A stretch of 64,000 bases of DNA, taken from Cricetomys ansorgei (taxonomy: Eukaryota; Chordata; Mammalia; Rodentia; Nesomyidae). The notes below the pieces were generated by a model that was given only the letters and a program-made list of their open reading frames with translations, searched no databases and was not told where the DNA came from. Positions 10,755 through 22,483 of the stretch are shown piece by piece (positions within the stretch are counted from its first letter, which is position 1; every line of letters starts with the position of its first letter). The translations under genes were made by a program, and so were the position numbers. The stretch spans positions 18,286,001 to 18,350,000 of the forward strand of contig JAMJFZ010001133.1 in NCBI GenBank assembly GCA_026225945.1. The letters run 5' to 3'.

Positions 10755-11140
10755 TGGTATTTTAAAAAGATTTTATTAGTGTATGTTAATTGTGAATAAT
10801 AATAGCTTTCAGGCGATATTTTCATCCTGCATATAATGTATTTTGATCACATGAGCTCTGCATCACGCTCAATCACACTCATTCTCACGGATCCCTTCCT
10901 CTTCTCCACTAGTCTTCCTTCTGGTTTCATGTCATGTTTTTTTTTCTTCTGGTGACCCAAAGAGATTATTTCCGGTTGCTCACAGGAGCGTGGCTAAGGA
11001 GTGATCTGCAGGAGCACGAACACCCTCCCAGTGGTTACACCACTGAAGAAAATGTCTCTTCCTTCCGCAGCAACCACGAGCTGGCTATAGCTCCTCTGGA
11101 AGAGGAGCTTCATGCACCTCTCATGCATGTTTTAGATTTT
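10755..11140 (-). mobile_element. LINE-1 Lx-type 3' UTR, antisense
   Basis: Starting at 10755 the sequence is A/T-rich (antisense L1 tail). It then has 'atgtattttgatcacat', 'gatcccttcctcttctcc', a T-run followed by 'ggtgacccaaagag', then 'ggttacaccactgaagaaa'. This is the reverse complement of the rodent L1 3' UTR segment whose sense copy ends at 34.1 kb. Only 3' UTR is present. Confidence 0.6.
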
Positions 11141-11725
11141 TTTTCCTATGTGTTTTGCTACATTTTATGTTGTCTGCTGCACATGCACAAGGGCAGCACC
11201 TTCCCATTTCCTCCCTGAAGCCCCGCCCAGCACTGCAGTGAAGGTGTCAGCCTACCTTCTGTACTCAGCCTGCTGTGTGTGCTTGTCACTACACACCACA
11301 GTAGGTTAGGACTGTCTCTGCCTCTCTCCCAGGAGTCTCCTGACCTGACTCTCCCAACCATATCCATCTTCAGACTCTGGCCCCAGGCCTGGCACACAGA
11401 GGCTTTCAATGAATGGCTTAAGGAACTCAATAAGATCCTGTGAAACGGGACCCAAGCAGGACCTCAGCTCCTACAGAGGGAGACAGTGATTATCTATGAT
11501 GTGCCAGGAGTATCTCAGCTAGAATCTAAATTGCAGTGCTGTCAAGGACAGCCACTGCTAGATGAGAAGATCAAGGACCAAAGAAGTCTAGAGATAGTCC
11601 CAAGCCACGCAGCAAGTAGGTGCTGAAGTAGAAATCTGGGTTAAGTCTTGATACTTTCCATCGTAGGAGGCAGGAGTAGAGAGAGAAGCATAGGGTACTA
11701 AGTAGATGATAATGAGAGTTAACAT
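11141..11725 (+). other. Mostly unassigned, with a MIR tail fragment
   Basis: 'ccccaggcctggcacacaga' at about 11381-11400 resembles the MIR 3' segment. No other feature is recognised. Confidence 0.35.
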
Positions 11726-11727
11726 CT

Positions 11728-11872
11728 GTTGAGAACCCCCTGTGCACAAGGCCCTTTCTTGGGCCTTTCTCCCGTACCATCTAATTTAAAGTACACAGCA
11801 GGTATTGGCTCATTCTCACTTTGCGTATGAGAAAACTAAGGTTCAGAGCGGCTGAGCAGCTCCTCCCAAATT
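11728..11872 (-). repeat. MIR, antisense, good match
   Basis: 'gttgagaaccccctgtgc' (the 'attgagcacctactgtg' segment), 'accatctaatttaaagt', then 'gtatgagaaaactaaggtt' and 'cagagcggctgagcag' follow the antisense MIR order over about 145 nt. Confidence 0.75.
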
Positions 11873-12700
11873 TCAAGACCCATCCAGACTAACCCATTCT
11901 TCCTGAAGCCCCTGTGCTATCAGTGGCTGATGAAACCAAGAAAGCAGAGTGGCAGCATGAAAACCCAGTTTCAAGGGCAGCCCGGGCCCTGGAGGCTGCG
12001 CAGGGCTTGGGTTAATGACAGTCAGATGGGGAAAGCTGGGGAGCGGGAGGCCAATGCCCCAAGCCAGCTGTTCCACGGTCACATTTTTGTGACAAAAAGC
12101 AACCGAGAAGCCAGTTAAAGCTCAATCCCACCTCAAGGGCCTCTCTTCCTACTGCCTCTTCTCTGCTCGCTCACTTTGCTCAGCTTTTCTGCCTCCCCTA
12201 AGGCTGGGACAGGTGCTGGAATGGTCTAGGCCCTCCTGGCTCTGTGGGCCTAGGGAAGGAGGGGAATTTCCCGGCCTCACTCTTCCAACAGTAACTTCTT
12301 TGCTAAGACCATGATTCCCTTGCTCTTTTTTTCCACCTTGGACTTAAGTTCCGGTCCAAGCAGCTGTCAGGACTCTTCTCCGCATGCCCAGCACACTGGT
12401 AGCAGAGCCCAGGCCTTCTTGCCTTTGCTGAACTGACCCTCTCTTTTCAGGCTGACCATTGGGAACTCAGGATCCTGACAGCCCTTCTCATCTCTTCAAA
12501 TCTTCCCCAGTTGGGGATCTTTATGGTTTGGTATGAAGCATGTCTGACCTTTCATATAATAAAGCTACTTCAATTTTACTGAAGTTTTAAGAGGGGGGAG
12601 GTGCCCCTGGAGATATTTCCCAACACAAAATACCATTTTCTTCCTGTACTTACGAACACTGTCGGGTCCTTGTGGCCTAGATAGAGCTGTCCTAACCCAT
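11873..12700. other. Unassigned non-coding stretch
   Basis: No repeat family recognised. Overlapping ORFs on opposite strands at 11873-12118 lack domains. Confidence 0.45.
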
Positions 12701-12704
12701 GAGG

Positions 12705-12925
12705 TGGCATAGTGTCCTGGCAACTTGACAGATCTGATTCAAAACCAGGTGGATGCTTTCCAGCTGTGTGACCTTGACTTTAAAATAAAAGGGCTCCTCT
12801 GTGCTGTGATTTCCTCCTCTATACAATAAGGGTGATCATGGCTGCTCTGCAAGGTGGTGTGAGCTCTGGAGACAATGGTGGCACACAGTGAGTGCCCGGG
12901 AAGTGTGCTCTTGCCACATACTTAT
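12705..12925 (+). repeat. MIR, sense, near full length
   Basis: 'gattcaaaaccaggtggatg', 'agctgtgtgaccttgact', 'gtgatttcctcctctataca', then 'ggtggtgtgagctctg' and 'tggcacacagtgagtgccc' match the full MIR order from tRNA-derived part to tail. Confidence 0.82.
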
Positions 12926-13755
12926 TCTTAGTAATCTGGGTTTATATTGAAGACAGTGCCTTGGGTTCACAGGTTATCTTCTCCGCCACAAACTGCCCAT
13001 TGCAGTTCCCCTGCCAAATACGAGCACAGAATAAACTGTAGCAACTTTGTGCAGAAAGGTTCCTTCCAGGTTACATAATGGATGGCTTATAGAACCCCTC
13101 GCAGTGCAAAGGAAGCAATCCCAGCTTCAGCTTTCTAGAATGGCAAAGCTGGGCCCTCTGAAAGCCTGCTGCCTCTTCTAGGACGTGAAAGTTCTGCTTG
13201 CTGTAGAAACTTCCATTAAAATCTTGGCCTCCTACCCATGCAACCACCACCATCATCAGACAGCTTCCGTGGACAGGAAGGCCTCTGGGTCTGCTAGAGT
13301 ATGCAGCTCCTGAATGGATGTCCTGTAGGTAGATGGATGTGTAGCCAGGGTAAACCTTCCTCCCTGTGCAGAGCTCTGTGATTGCCACTGTCAGCAGAAG
13401 ATGCAGAAATGTGATCTCCACCTCTTCCCTACCTCCTGAGTCCCACCTGTGCCCATGTCCAGTTGGCATGCGAACTCACAGAGAAGCCAAGATGCCAGGG
13501 AGTCTAGGAAATTCCAGCCTATGTGGTGCAGAAGGCATGTGCCCTCATCCATCTCTATGACAGCCTATCAAGTACATGATGGCATGGTGTCCCCCGTAAC
13601 ATTGCTCTCTCCCTGGTGGCGGTACAGCCCAGTCTAGGGCACACTGACCCACCTTCAAGCATTACCCACTTGGCACTTGGCTATCCATAAGATGGACTCC
13701 CTGAATGTCTCTTGGGTGCGGACTATGTTATAACCAAAGCCGGAGTAAGTATCTG
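12926..13755. other. Unassigned non-coding stretch
   Basis: No repeat recognised. A 132-codon minus ORF (13071-13469) shows no domain and its codon usage is unremarkable. Confidence 0.4.
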
Positions 13756-13756
13756 T

Positions 13757-14214
13757 GTTTGTCATTTTTTTGTTGCTGTATCAGGATGCATAGGAGAGCA
13801 ATTTAAGTGAGAAAATATTTATTTAGGCTCACATTGTCAGAGGGATCCATCATCACAGCAGAGAGGACACTGTGGAGCAGCTCCATTAGCACCATGGGAG
13901 AGCCAGAAGCAGGGAAGAGAGCCTCGTCAGCTTTGCTGGCCTTTTCAGTTTCCACCTCTTACTCTGTCTAGGCTCCCGGGGCTACTAACAACTCCGCTGC
14001 CTGCAACCACGGCTACTTTGTATATTTACACTTTCCTGATATGCACAGAGCCAGGACTAAGGTTGCTCCAACCTGCAAGATAGTTGCCACTGTCACCCAC
14101 ATTCAGGTCCCACCTTCCCCTTCATTACGCCACTCTGGAGATACCTTCATTGACATACCTAGAGGCGTGCTCCAATCTCCTAGTCAAGTTGCCGGGATAA
14201 CTTACCCGTCACTG
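13757..14214 (-). mobile_element. MaLR (MT/ORR1-like) solo LTR, antisense
   Basis: The + strand begins 'tttgttgctgtatcagga' with 'aaatatttatttaggctcac' (antisense of the polyadenylation region), then 'accatgggagagccagaag', and closes with 'cctagtcaagttgccggg' and 'ataactta'. The 'caagttg' closing motif is the antisense of the 5' end of rodent MT-type LTRs. The middle is diverged. Confidence 0.65.
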
Positions 14215-15595
14215 CATCCCCTTTGCTCCATGTCACACATGGTCTGTGTCATCCATCATCCCAGGCTCTGAGAAACTCACACTATCCCCCCTTTTCTTTT
14301 TAGACTCATTTTCTTTTGTATTGATATTACCTTTTTGGAGATTCTAGAGATTTGCTCATCATCTCCATCTCTGCTTCTTCTCTTTGGATGATGCTTGGTG
14401 ACCCACAGATGGCCACCTGGTACCCTAGTATGAAGAGTCAAGGATGATGTCTTTACTTCGGCTGAACTTTCCCTCCGCTCCATTTCAGCCACTCCCCCAA
14501 CCCGCTACCCTGGACCTTGTGGCCCACAGCACTGGCATCACTTAGCACCCCTACTCTCCCCACCCTACCTTCTAAGCATCACTCCCTGTGCTCACAGCTC
14601 GGTTGCACAAGGACGCTCACACTCTTCTAGTCTACTGGAAGCTCTTAGACATTGGCTTTATTGCTAGTACAGTACCCATCATGCTCTCGCTGTCTTCCTT
14701 CTCTGCTTACGCATCACGGTCATCGGCATCGTTGGCCCCTAGTTTTTAACCTCTCTGTCACTTTTAGCAAAATCCAGTGTAATGTAGGGCCACCTCACCC
14801 GAGTTCTGCACCTGGATGATTGAAACCAGCCATGGGAAAAACACGTCATCAGGAGTCTCATAAACTCCATCTCTGAATCTGAACACTACCGCGTCCCCGG
14901 TGAACTCCTGTCCCATGCTCTCAGCCTGTTTTCAGAATTTCTGCTTTCCTTTCAAAACATCTCACTTCTCTCCCCTCTTCCTCATCAGCTTTTGATTGTG
15001 TTTAAGACAGCAGGACCCTGTCATCCACATTCCCAGAACACCAAGCCGAAGCTTATGTATGGCTTCCCTCGTGTTATAATGGATAGCATGTCCCTTCTTT
15101 TATTTATGAGAACAATCTCCACTTCCCTACCTCTGATTATTGTCTCTGTAATTCACTCCAGGCAGAGTGAGTTGCTGAGGTCACCAAGGGCCCTCCTCCT
15201 GCTGCATCTAGGAGCACATCTAAACACTGTGCTTACTACCCCACTCTAGAGATGGACAGCCCAATCCTCACCTCCACCTCAAACTGGAACTTTCCTGGAG
15301 CCCACTGCTCTTGTTGACTAACCTCAGGAATACCACTTCCTCCTCAAACCATCTTGAATTAAACAGAATCATCCAGTTCACAGGATCACATTGGGGTGGG
15401 GGTAGGGGGTTAGTGGACTACATCTTTTCAAGAATGCTGTTTGAGAGAAATGAAGAGCAGGTCAGAAGGGACTTCCCTGTTTGCACTCTCTGGGAATCTT
15501 CCTGGGGTAGTAAACTCCACCAAAGGCTTTCTATCCCATCAGCTGTAACCCCAAGCAAGTGGGTTTCAGAATGTGGAAATTTCAGCAGCTTGCAG
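14215..15595. other. Unassigned stretch, pyrimidine-rich
   Basis: CT-rich over much of its length (for example 14540-14700 and 14930-15000). It could be a heavily diverged old repeat, but I cannot name one. No coding evidence. Confidence 0.35.
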
Positions 15596-15690
15596 GACTA
15601 GAAGAGACTTTGAGGACCCTCTCATCTAGCCCTCTCTTCCAAGGTGCCAAGATGTAAGAGAGTTACCCAAGGTCAACAGCCAGAGCAGGC
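15596..15690 (-). repeat. MIR-type ancient fragment
   Basis: 'gactagaagagactttgagg' with 'ctcatctagccctctc' and 'gagttacccaaggtcaaca' follows the antisense order of an old MIR-type repeat (classic form: 'cccaaggtcacacag'). Confidence 0.45.
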
Positions 15691-16244
15691 CATGCTTTTT
15701 CCTGTGGTAAGACCTCTTTCGGCAGAGCAGGGAGGACTCCAGGCACCAGCTCAACAGTGGCTGTCCTTGCTCCCTAGAACCAGAGTCTAAGAGGGAATTT
15801 GCACCAGAGCCCTTGTTATCGGATTGATCTCCAGGGAGATCTATGTGGGAAGAGGGAACATAGGGTAGGAAAAACAAAATTAAGGATGTACCTTAAGCAA
15901 GGTCTAACCTAGCCCGAGTCTTCAGGGCTTCTAGCACATACTGTGGTGCACAGAGCAGGAGCTTCCACCTGCTGCAGGGCAGGGCTTCTTGATGTTTCCC
16001 ATCATGTTCCCTAAGTGGTCTGCAGAGTTGGTAGATTCTTTTAGGCTCCTCCAGGTAAAACTGCCTGCGCCTCTGAAGGGCAATATTTCTCAAAAGGTCT
16101 TAGTTCTGGACTATTCATAGCAATGCTGCCTGCAGTTGCAGGAGGCAGAGTCTTGGTACACAAGACCCTGGTAAAACAGGTCCCAGGAGATCCAGGTCAG
16201 GTCCTGGCCATATATCCATAGAGACTAAGAGAAAATTCTCTGGA
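15691..16244. other. Unassigned non-coding stretch
   Basis: ORFs of 83 and 66 codons on - (15626-15877, 15893-16093) lack domains. No repeat named. Confidence 0.4.
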
Positions 16245-16440
16245 TCCCAGCAAAACAACTGGGGTTCACTATCAGCCATGTGACCTTGGATAAACCATTT
16301 AAGCTTTGGTTCCCCATATGAAATTTAGAAAAAGAAGATAATCTGTTAGGATTGTTGTGAGCAGCCACTGAGCTAATGGGTAGGACTTAGTCTAATGACT
16401 GCGTTCAGTAATATTATTGTAATTATTATTAATAATTATA
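16245..16440 (+). repeat. MIR, sense
   Basis: 'cagccatgtgaccttggata' then 'aaccatttaagctttggt', 'gttaggattgttgtgagcag' and a degenerate ATT-rich end match the MIR order. Confidence 0.72.
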
Positions 16441-17294
16441 TTGCTATGATTACAAGTGATTATAGCAATGATAAAAAATGACAGCCGTGGCACGGAGCTC
16501 TCTGAAGTTGCTATCCGTCTCTTGGCATCCCAGAGATCCAGACGGGCATTGTCCATGTCTCAGCAGCAACACTGGGAACATCCAAGAAAGAGCATTATTT
16601 TTAGCCACACTGTGGATGTGGATGTGTGTCACTGGTGCTCCTATCTCACCACTGAGATAATTAACCAGAAGCAATTACACTGCACTTGGCAAATTGCAGC
16701 TTTGCCCTCTTTGCAAGAGGCATGTTTTATTTATACTTCCCCCCTTGGGGCTTTTTGATTGATCACATATCGCATTCAATAGTTAAAGGTGAAATCCTGA
16801 CACGGACTTCACCTAGGTTCCCCTCAGGGTTCTCCGAGCAAGAAATGACCTCCTGCCTTTCCCTCAGCAGTGATCTGCACAGCTGAGCAATCACAATAGC
16901 TCCATCCGAGGCACATCTGCAGAGGGCCCCTTTTCACTTGAGGTGGCAGAATCGATGCCACGCCCTGCGTGTGGACGCCTCGTCGCCCCTGCCTTGCTTT
17001 TCCTAATTTCAGAACTGCTATAAGACAACACGTGTACAGAATACTGACTTCACAGAAAGCCTCGGAAGCTGGACAGTAAAAGTAGAGGCCCTAGTCATCC
17101 TATGTCTGGGAATCTGGGATGCTGAGGCTTAGGGGTGAAAACTGTCTGTGCATCACTCTTCAGAGGGAGAGGTGGGAGGAAGTGGACGTGCTGACAGAGT
17201 GGATTTGATCCACCCCATCAGTGAGATGAAGAATAGAAATGCCCAAGAGACAGAAGCAAAGTTTTTCAATGCAGATGGACTTCCTCCCCAACAT
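16441..17294. other. Repeat-free stretch, candidate conserved non-coding DNA
   Basis: 16600-16890 contains dense homeodomain-type and SOX-type cores ('gataattaacc', 'gcaattaca', 'ttgattgatca', 'gagcaatcacaat') without repeat signatures. This composition is typical of distal enhancers, but that is inference from composition only. Confidence 0.3.
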
Positions 17295-17425
17295 GACCAT
17301 TGTATGAATCCTGGTCTTAATATGTAGCCTAAGCTGTCCTGGAACATGCAACACAGTCTGGCCTTACCTCAAACCTTCTTCTCCCTCAATCCCTGCGTGC
17401 TCTGGTTACAGACATGCACCACCAC
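17295..17425 (-). mobile_element. B1 SINE, antisense, old
   Basis: 'agcctaagctgtcctggaac', then 'agtctggccttacctcaaac', 'ctctggttacagacatgcac' and 'caccaccac' follow the antisense B1 order (7SL-derived). Many substitutions suggest an old copy. Confidence 0.75.
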
Positions 17426-17441
17426 CACATCTGCCTTGTAT

Positions 17442-17452
17442 TCGTGGTGTGT

Positions 17453-17503
<51 letters not shown>
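17442..17503 (+). repeat. (TG)n microsatellite
   Basis: About 60 nt of TG with one TATG variant. It lies between the B1 and the B4 and probably grew from the B4 CA-type tail. It can adopt Z-DNA. Confidence 0.97.
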
Positions 17504-17505
<2 letters not shown>

Positions 17506-17812
17506 CCTGCTCGTGCAAGCGTATATGTGCATGGTGGTTTTCACAGCACATATGTGTGCTTGTGTGTAGAGGTGAGAATACAACCTCAGGCATTGTTCAC
17601 CTTTCATTTTCTTTTTTTGAGTCAAGGTTTCTCACCGACTGAGTAACTAGGCTGAATGGTGCATAACAGGATCTGCCTGCTTCTGCTTCCACAGCACAGA
17701 TTACAAATGCAATACCGCTACACCCGGCTTTCTTGGCGTAGGTTTGAGGGGGTAGAATTCAGGAATGCAAGCCCTCTCCTGGCTGAGCTATCTCCCACAA
17801 CCTCTGTATTAG
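17504..17812 (-). mobile_element. B4 SINE, antisense
   Basis: B4 is a composite of an ID/tRNA-like head and a B1-like body. On + the body reads 'tttgagtcaaggtttctcac', 'aggatctgcctgcttctg', 'cagattacaaatgcaa', 'acccggctttctt', then the head 'ctgagctatctcccacaac'. The (TG)n at its left end is its A/CA-type tail. Confidence 0.78.
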
Positions 17813-18364
17813 AATTTTTATTAGCAGAAGTTTGATACTTAATAATACTGAAAATGACTGAGTTGTTAGCATGTTAGCATGCAGCACTTTTCATGGCAAA
17901 CAATGCTCTTTAATAAGCCTTCAGTACATTGGCGTCTACAACTCATAAACTCATGATTTCCTAGACTAGCTTTTTTTTATCCTATTCGGCATCCATATTT
18001 ACCTCTTTTGAGAGAGACATTAGGTGACAAAATAAGAAAGGCGCCCAGCCACTTTCTCCATAAACAATCCCAGTAAGACCTGCCGCTGTGCTGCGGTGAG
18101 CTGCCATTGAACCATGCACTGTCACAAACTGGCATCTGCCACACACACACGCACCCCACGCCACCTCCATAGTCGGAGTGGTTCCCCTGGTGATATCATA
18201 GCTAAGCATCGTATCACTAAACAAAATAATACTTGAAATAAACAAGGGGAAATTCTTGCGTTAGAACAGATGTTGATCCTTCAGTTTCATCTCTATACAC
18301 TAGCAACCAACTTCTGTTTAAGATTAGCCTCGGCTACTAATTTTTTTAAGATTTAGAAGTCGGC
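17813..18364. other. Unassigned non-coding stretch
   Basis: AT-rich in part, with no repeat or gene recognised. Overlapping minus ORFs at 17977-18245 have no domain. Confidence 0.4.
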
Positions 18365-18452
18365 TGTTAACACTTCACGCATCGCGGACACTGTGTCAGG
18401 CCCAACAGCGACCTTATGAGGTAAGCCCTGCTCTAAGGGAGACTAGGAGAGA
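18365..18452 (-). repeat. MIR-like fragment, antisense
   Basis: 'ttaacacttcacgcatcg', 'cactgtgtcaggcccaaca' and 'ccttatgaggtaagccctg' resemble the antisense MIR segment around 'ccctatgaggtag'. Confidence 0.5.
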
Positions 18453-19405
18453 CGCTACCAACAAACACGGAGCACAGAGCAGTGAGAGAAAGAAGGAGAA
18501 GCTGGGCCTTGCCAGGGAAGTGGGAGCTGAGCCTGGTGGGTGTTAATTAACAGGAGCCAAGACAGGAAGCAAGAACATCTGTGAAGGGGGCAGCTTGGGC
18601 AAGGCCCTGAGCGTCATTCAGAACATGATCCGCTGCCACTGCAACCAAGGAAAAAATGGGCAGCCACCATGCAAGGTGAGACCGGAGATGTGGGCAGGGG
18701 CGTAGCAGTGACAGAACACAAGGTCGTGTCACCAGTGGCTTTCTGACATCTACCTCCATCTTTCTCACCAGAATCCAATCTCGTTTATACATTCTTCCTT
18801 GCATTTTTATGCGGTACAACTGATGCCCCCCTCAGCTCAAGGGATGGGTCTCAGTAGATGAAAGTCAGCGCTGTCAGACCCCAGGTTAAACACTGCATCA
18901 GATAACTGCTAATAAGCCAAGGAATGAATGCAGCCTAATCTGGACCTTAACATAATTGGTGACCTTCAACTGCCTGAGGGAAAAGCCTTCTCATTCTTTC
19001 TAGGAACATATAGGGAAGTCCATTAACTGAGTTACTACTTCTAGCCATGGGACTAAGTCGACGGGGTGAATAGCACAGAGAAGTGGAAGAAGCTTGGGCC
19101 TTGGTGATACTACATCGTTACTGTCTCAGGCAACCGTGAAGCCAGAGTTAAAGTTTCTCCATTTGTATAGTGTTTTCTGGCACCTTCTTCCGACAGCATT
19201 GCCCTGGATACATCTCTGTGGGTAAAGATTATTCTTGTTGCTTGATCCCAAGCTTAACAAAGTTCTGGATTTGAGAGGAGGTTGGATAATTATATGAGCT
19301 ATAGGAGAGGACCTGAACATTCCTCATCCCTGCCCAAATAGCATGAAACTAAATGAAAACATGGAAAAATAAATTTTCTATTCAAATTTCAAATGGATTG
19401 TGTAA
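18453..19405. other. Unassigned non-coding stretch
   Basis: 18565-18672 reads open on + and ends at a GTGAG, but part of it resembles an old repeat ('gggcaaggccctgag'), so I do not call an exon. Nothing else recognised. Confidence 0.4.
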
Positions 19406-19406
19406 G

Positions 19407-19408
19407 TC

Positions 19409-19451
<43 letters not shown>

Positions 19452-19498
19452 GTCTCTCTCTCTCCTCTCACTCTCTCTCTCTCTCTCACACACACACA
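19407..19498 (+). repeat. (TC)n with (CA)n end
   Basis: About 90 nt of CT repeats with GTCTC interruptions, closing in a short CA run. The Ser/Leu ORF at 19353-19607 and the Arg/Glu ORF at 19382-19660 are artefacts. Confidence 0.96.
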
Positions 19499-20650
19499 AA
19501 GAACACAGGTAAGGCTTTTCAACTCTGCCTTGTTTGGTGTGGTCTGGTTCCTTTTGCTCCTCACTACCGCTTGGGTTTCCTGCAGAGAATATGTTTTGCT
19601 TCTCTGATTAAACATCAAAGGCAGTAACTGTTGTCCACATAAATTAATTCTACCCATCACAAAGAAGGTACATTTACTTTAAAAATACATAAGGACCAAG
19701 AGACAACTAACCGGAAGCCTAGCTAACACAGTCTGTGAGCAGAGGAGAAATACTTCAGGTCTTTGTGTACTCTGTCCAGACAGCTGAAGACTTATCATTG
19801 GTCACACAATAGAATAAAATATCTTGAGAGCATGAATTTGTCCAATTTGTATTTTAAACCCTTGATTTATAAAATAGTTGCTTTCTCATTTTAAAGTTCC
19901 ATTATATAAAACAGACACATTGGCAAACTCTGAAACCCTCGGGAGATATCATTTAGCATCTTTGAAAAACATAATATTTAATTATCATAGCATGAGGCTC
20001 TTCTAATGGCACATCTCAACACTGCTATGGAGAGTTGATTTATGAGAGGCAAATTAAGTGATATTTCCACTCACGTGCCTTATTTAAATACAAGCTACAT
20101 GCCCAATTATGCTTGATATCATTGCCACTTAAAAACAGGACACGTGAAAATGCACCAATACCCATGGGGGTTTTCCTCTCAGTAACTACAATCAACAAAA
20201 AGGGCCACAAGTACCACTACACAGCGATGCACTTCCAGAACCTTCAGAGCTCCGACCGCTAACTAATGTTGACCACGGGATCTGAATTGCAGTTAGCCTT
20301 CCTGGTACCACAGCACTTCAGGTAAGGTATACTACAAGAACGAAGATGATGTCATTTATTTTTTTCTAATTAACTTTAGATACAACACTCACATATTTCT
20401 TTAGTCTTTACTTAGTCATGAAAAATATTTCTATTTTCTGTTATTTTTTTTTTGCTCCCTAAGATTTATACATTTATAAAAATAACATAAGCAAAGATCC
20501 TAAAAGAGACAGGGGAGGCGGTACCTTCTCGTCAGTCCTGCCTTGATAATGAGTAAGCAATGATAAAGAAGGCCAGCAGGGCATTAGACTGGTCACAGAC
20601 ATCTGGATTCTCCCCTAAGCACATGGCAGGATTACCCTTTTCTGACTCCT
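19499..20650. other. Repeat-free AT-rich stretch, candidate conserved non-coding DNA
   Basis: 19800-20160 is strongly AT-rich and repeat-free, with 'tatttaattatcat', 'gaggcaaattaag', 'cccaattatgc' and two E-box cores 'cacgtg'. It is compositionally like a regulatory element. This is inference; no alignment was possible. Confidence 0.3.
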
Positions 20651-20654
20651 GTAA

Positions 20655-20738
20655 AGTTGGGTTGGCATATAGCTCTCTTATATTGTTTGTTGTGAGCCTA
20701 GTCTTTAATAGCTGAGCCACCTCTTCAGCCTAGCTTGC
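20655..20738 (-). mobile_element. B2-like fragment, antisense
   Basis: 'agctgagccacctcttcagc' at about 20711-20730 is the antisense B2/B3 head. The body is short and diverged ('gttgtgagcctagtcttta'). Confidence 0.5.
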
Positions 20739-22480
20739 AATTCTCTGTGAGCAATATTTGTTGTATAAAGGATAAGGCTTGGAGGCTTCACACTTTCTTT
20801 TATTGTGAGAGAGATGCTAGAAGCACATGTCAAGGCCCAGTCTCTATCAGCCTGAGCCCTTGGGTGACCAAAATAAGCAAATAAACTGCTTTCATCCACT
20901 CCTGGACAAAGTGACCCTCTTTAGGCAAAGTCACTGCCTATTCTTTTGGATGGAAGAAAACAGAGGGGAAAGGAGAGCCTGGATTCCTGCAAATGACATT
21001 CATCTCTTCTCCATTTGGTTAGCTAAAAGTTCAATGAACACTTTGGGAAAGATGAAAAATCATCCAAAAATATAAGAAGGTCACTGTGTTACAAGAAAAT
21101 ATTTTCATTACAGGCTTACGGTCAACACTTTAATTCTAAACCCACACTTATTGTGATATTCAGATGAATACAAGACTGCCTATGAGCTATAAGGAAAGGA
21201 TTGTAACTGGGGGCGGGTCTTCGTATTGACTACAAACCACTGAGGTAAGCATATTCTCTACTGTCTAGTTGGCCAACTTAGATAAGGCAGTGCCATGCCA
21301 AAGTTCACACATGGGTTAACATTGATGTGAGCACCGAGTGGCATGGCCAAAGGCCATTAAGTAAAGACTGTATTTTATGGATGTAACACCAAAGCACACC
21401 CTGCATTTGTGCCTAATGAGCTCACAGACAGTTGACATGATCCACACTGTGTCTTGGTTTAGTTGCAGAATATCCAAATAATTTTTTCACATTCATTTGT
21501 TCACTTCAGTTCTACTGGGTTCGCTGCTTGGCTCCAACCTAAGCTGTCAATTAGGCTTTTGCTTTATAGTTACGTAAGAACCACAAACATGAGGTACTTA
21601 GATCCACTTTGGTGCAATCTAAATTTAATATTATAATACAAATCATACAGGAGATGACGGTGACGGTGTGGCTCCTGGGCCATCTTTCCTCTAAAAGATC
21701 TCTTGAATGATATGTTTCAGACTAGATTCAAAGCAGTTCTGTTTCTTTAAATGGTGGCATTGTCAAGTTACATGAACTTTCCTTGCCAGAGGTTATCCAA
21801 AGCACTCAGCATCTACACATTTTCACTTTGTGCTTCTGACAGAAGAGGCCAGAGAAAGAAAGGATGCTGTGAAAACCAAAAAGAATCAAAAATGAAACAA
21901 ATGCATTTAAGGCTGTTTTGAAAGGCAGGCCAGATACAGCAGAATACACTTTTCTTTGCAGTGACCACAGTGGGCGGGGAAGGCAGCGCTCACCGTCTTC
22001 ATTCTTTGTTACCTGGTGAAGAGGGGTAAGAGATCAATGTGCTATTTTGAGTTGGAGCACTGAAAACATTAGCCAAAAGAGGGTCACAGCAGAGTATTTT
22101 ATAGTACTAAAATCATTTCAACTGCTTTCAGTTCCTTTTTCTTTTGTATGTTTTGCTGGGTTTTGCTGAGTGATTTGATTGATTTCTCCGTTAATGTAAA
22201 AAACTAGCTTATGCTTCCTTATCAGATTTAATTCTGTTTATGCCTAAAGATTTGCCAGGAGAACCAGTGAGACAGTGGCAGTGCCAATGACTGCCTGATG
22301 CTGGTCTCACTGCAACCGCTAACTGAGTCCGTGAGAAAGCACAAGCGTGCATTGCCACTAGGAGCTGCGTCCATGAACACACTCAGCTGTTGGCATATGG
22401 TGCTGATGGAAAATGAAATTAATGAAAGGAGAAAGAGATTAGGATGGGGTGGTAGTGCTGAAGGCTGATGAGAACAATGA
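20739..22480. other. Unassigned stretch, low in repeats
   Basis: 1.7 kb without a recognisable rodent repeat, which is long for this window. No coding signal. 21380-21700 and 22080-22260 are AT-rich. Confidence 0.4.
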
Positions 22481-22483
22481 GGA

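Noticed and set aside
15940..16105. Possible MER5-type hAT element ending in 'tttctcaaaaggtc'
   Set aside because: The interior does not follow the MER5 order and no matching left inverted repeat was found.
17346..17646. Cys/Val-rich ORF resembling a cysteine-rich protein
   Set aside because: Translation of (TG)n between a B1 and a B4.
18565..18680. Exon-like open segment ending in GTGAG
   Set aside because: There is no good acceptor. Part of the segment ('gggcaaggccctgag') looks like an old dispersed repeat, and the other strand is open too.
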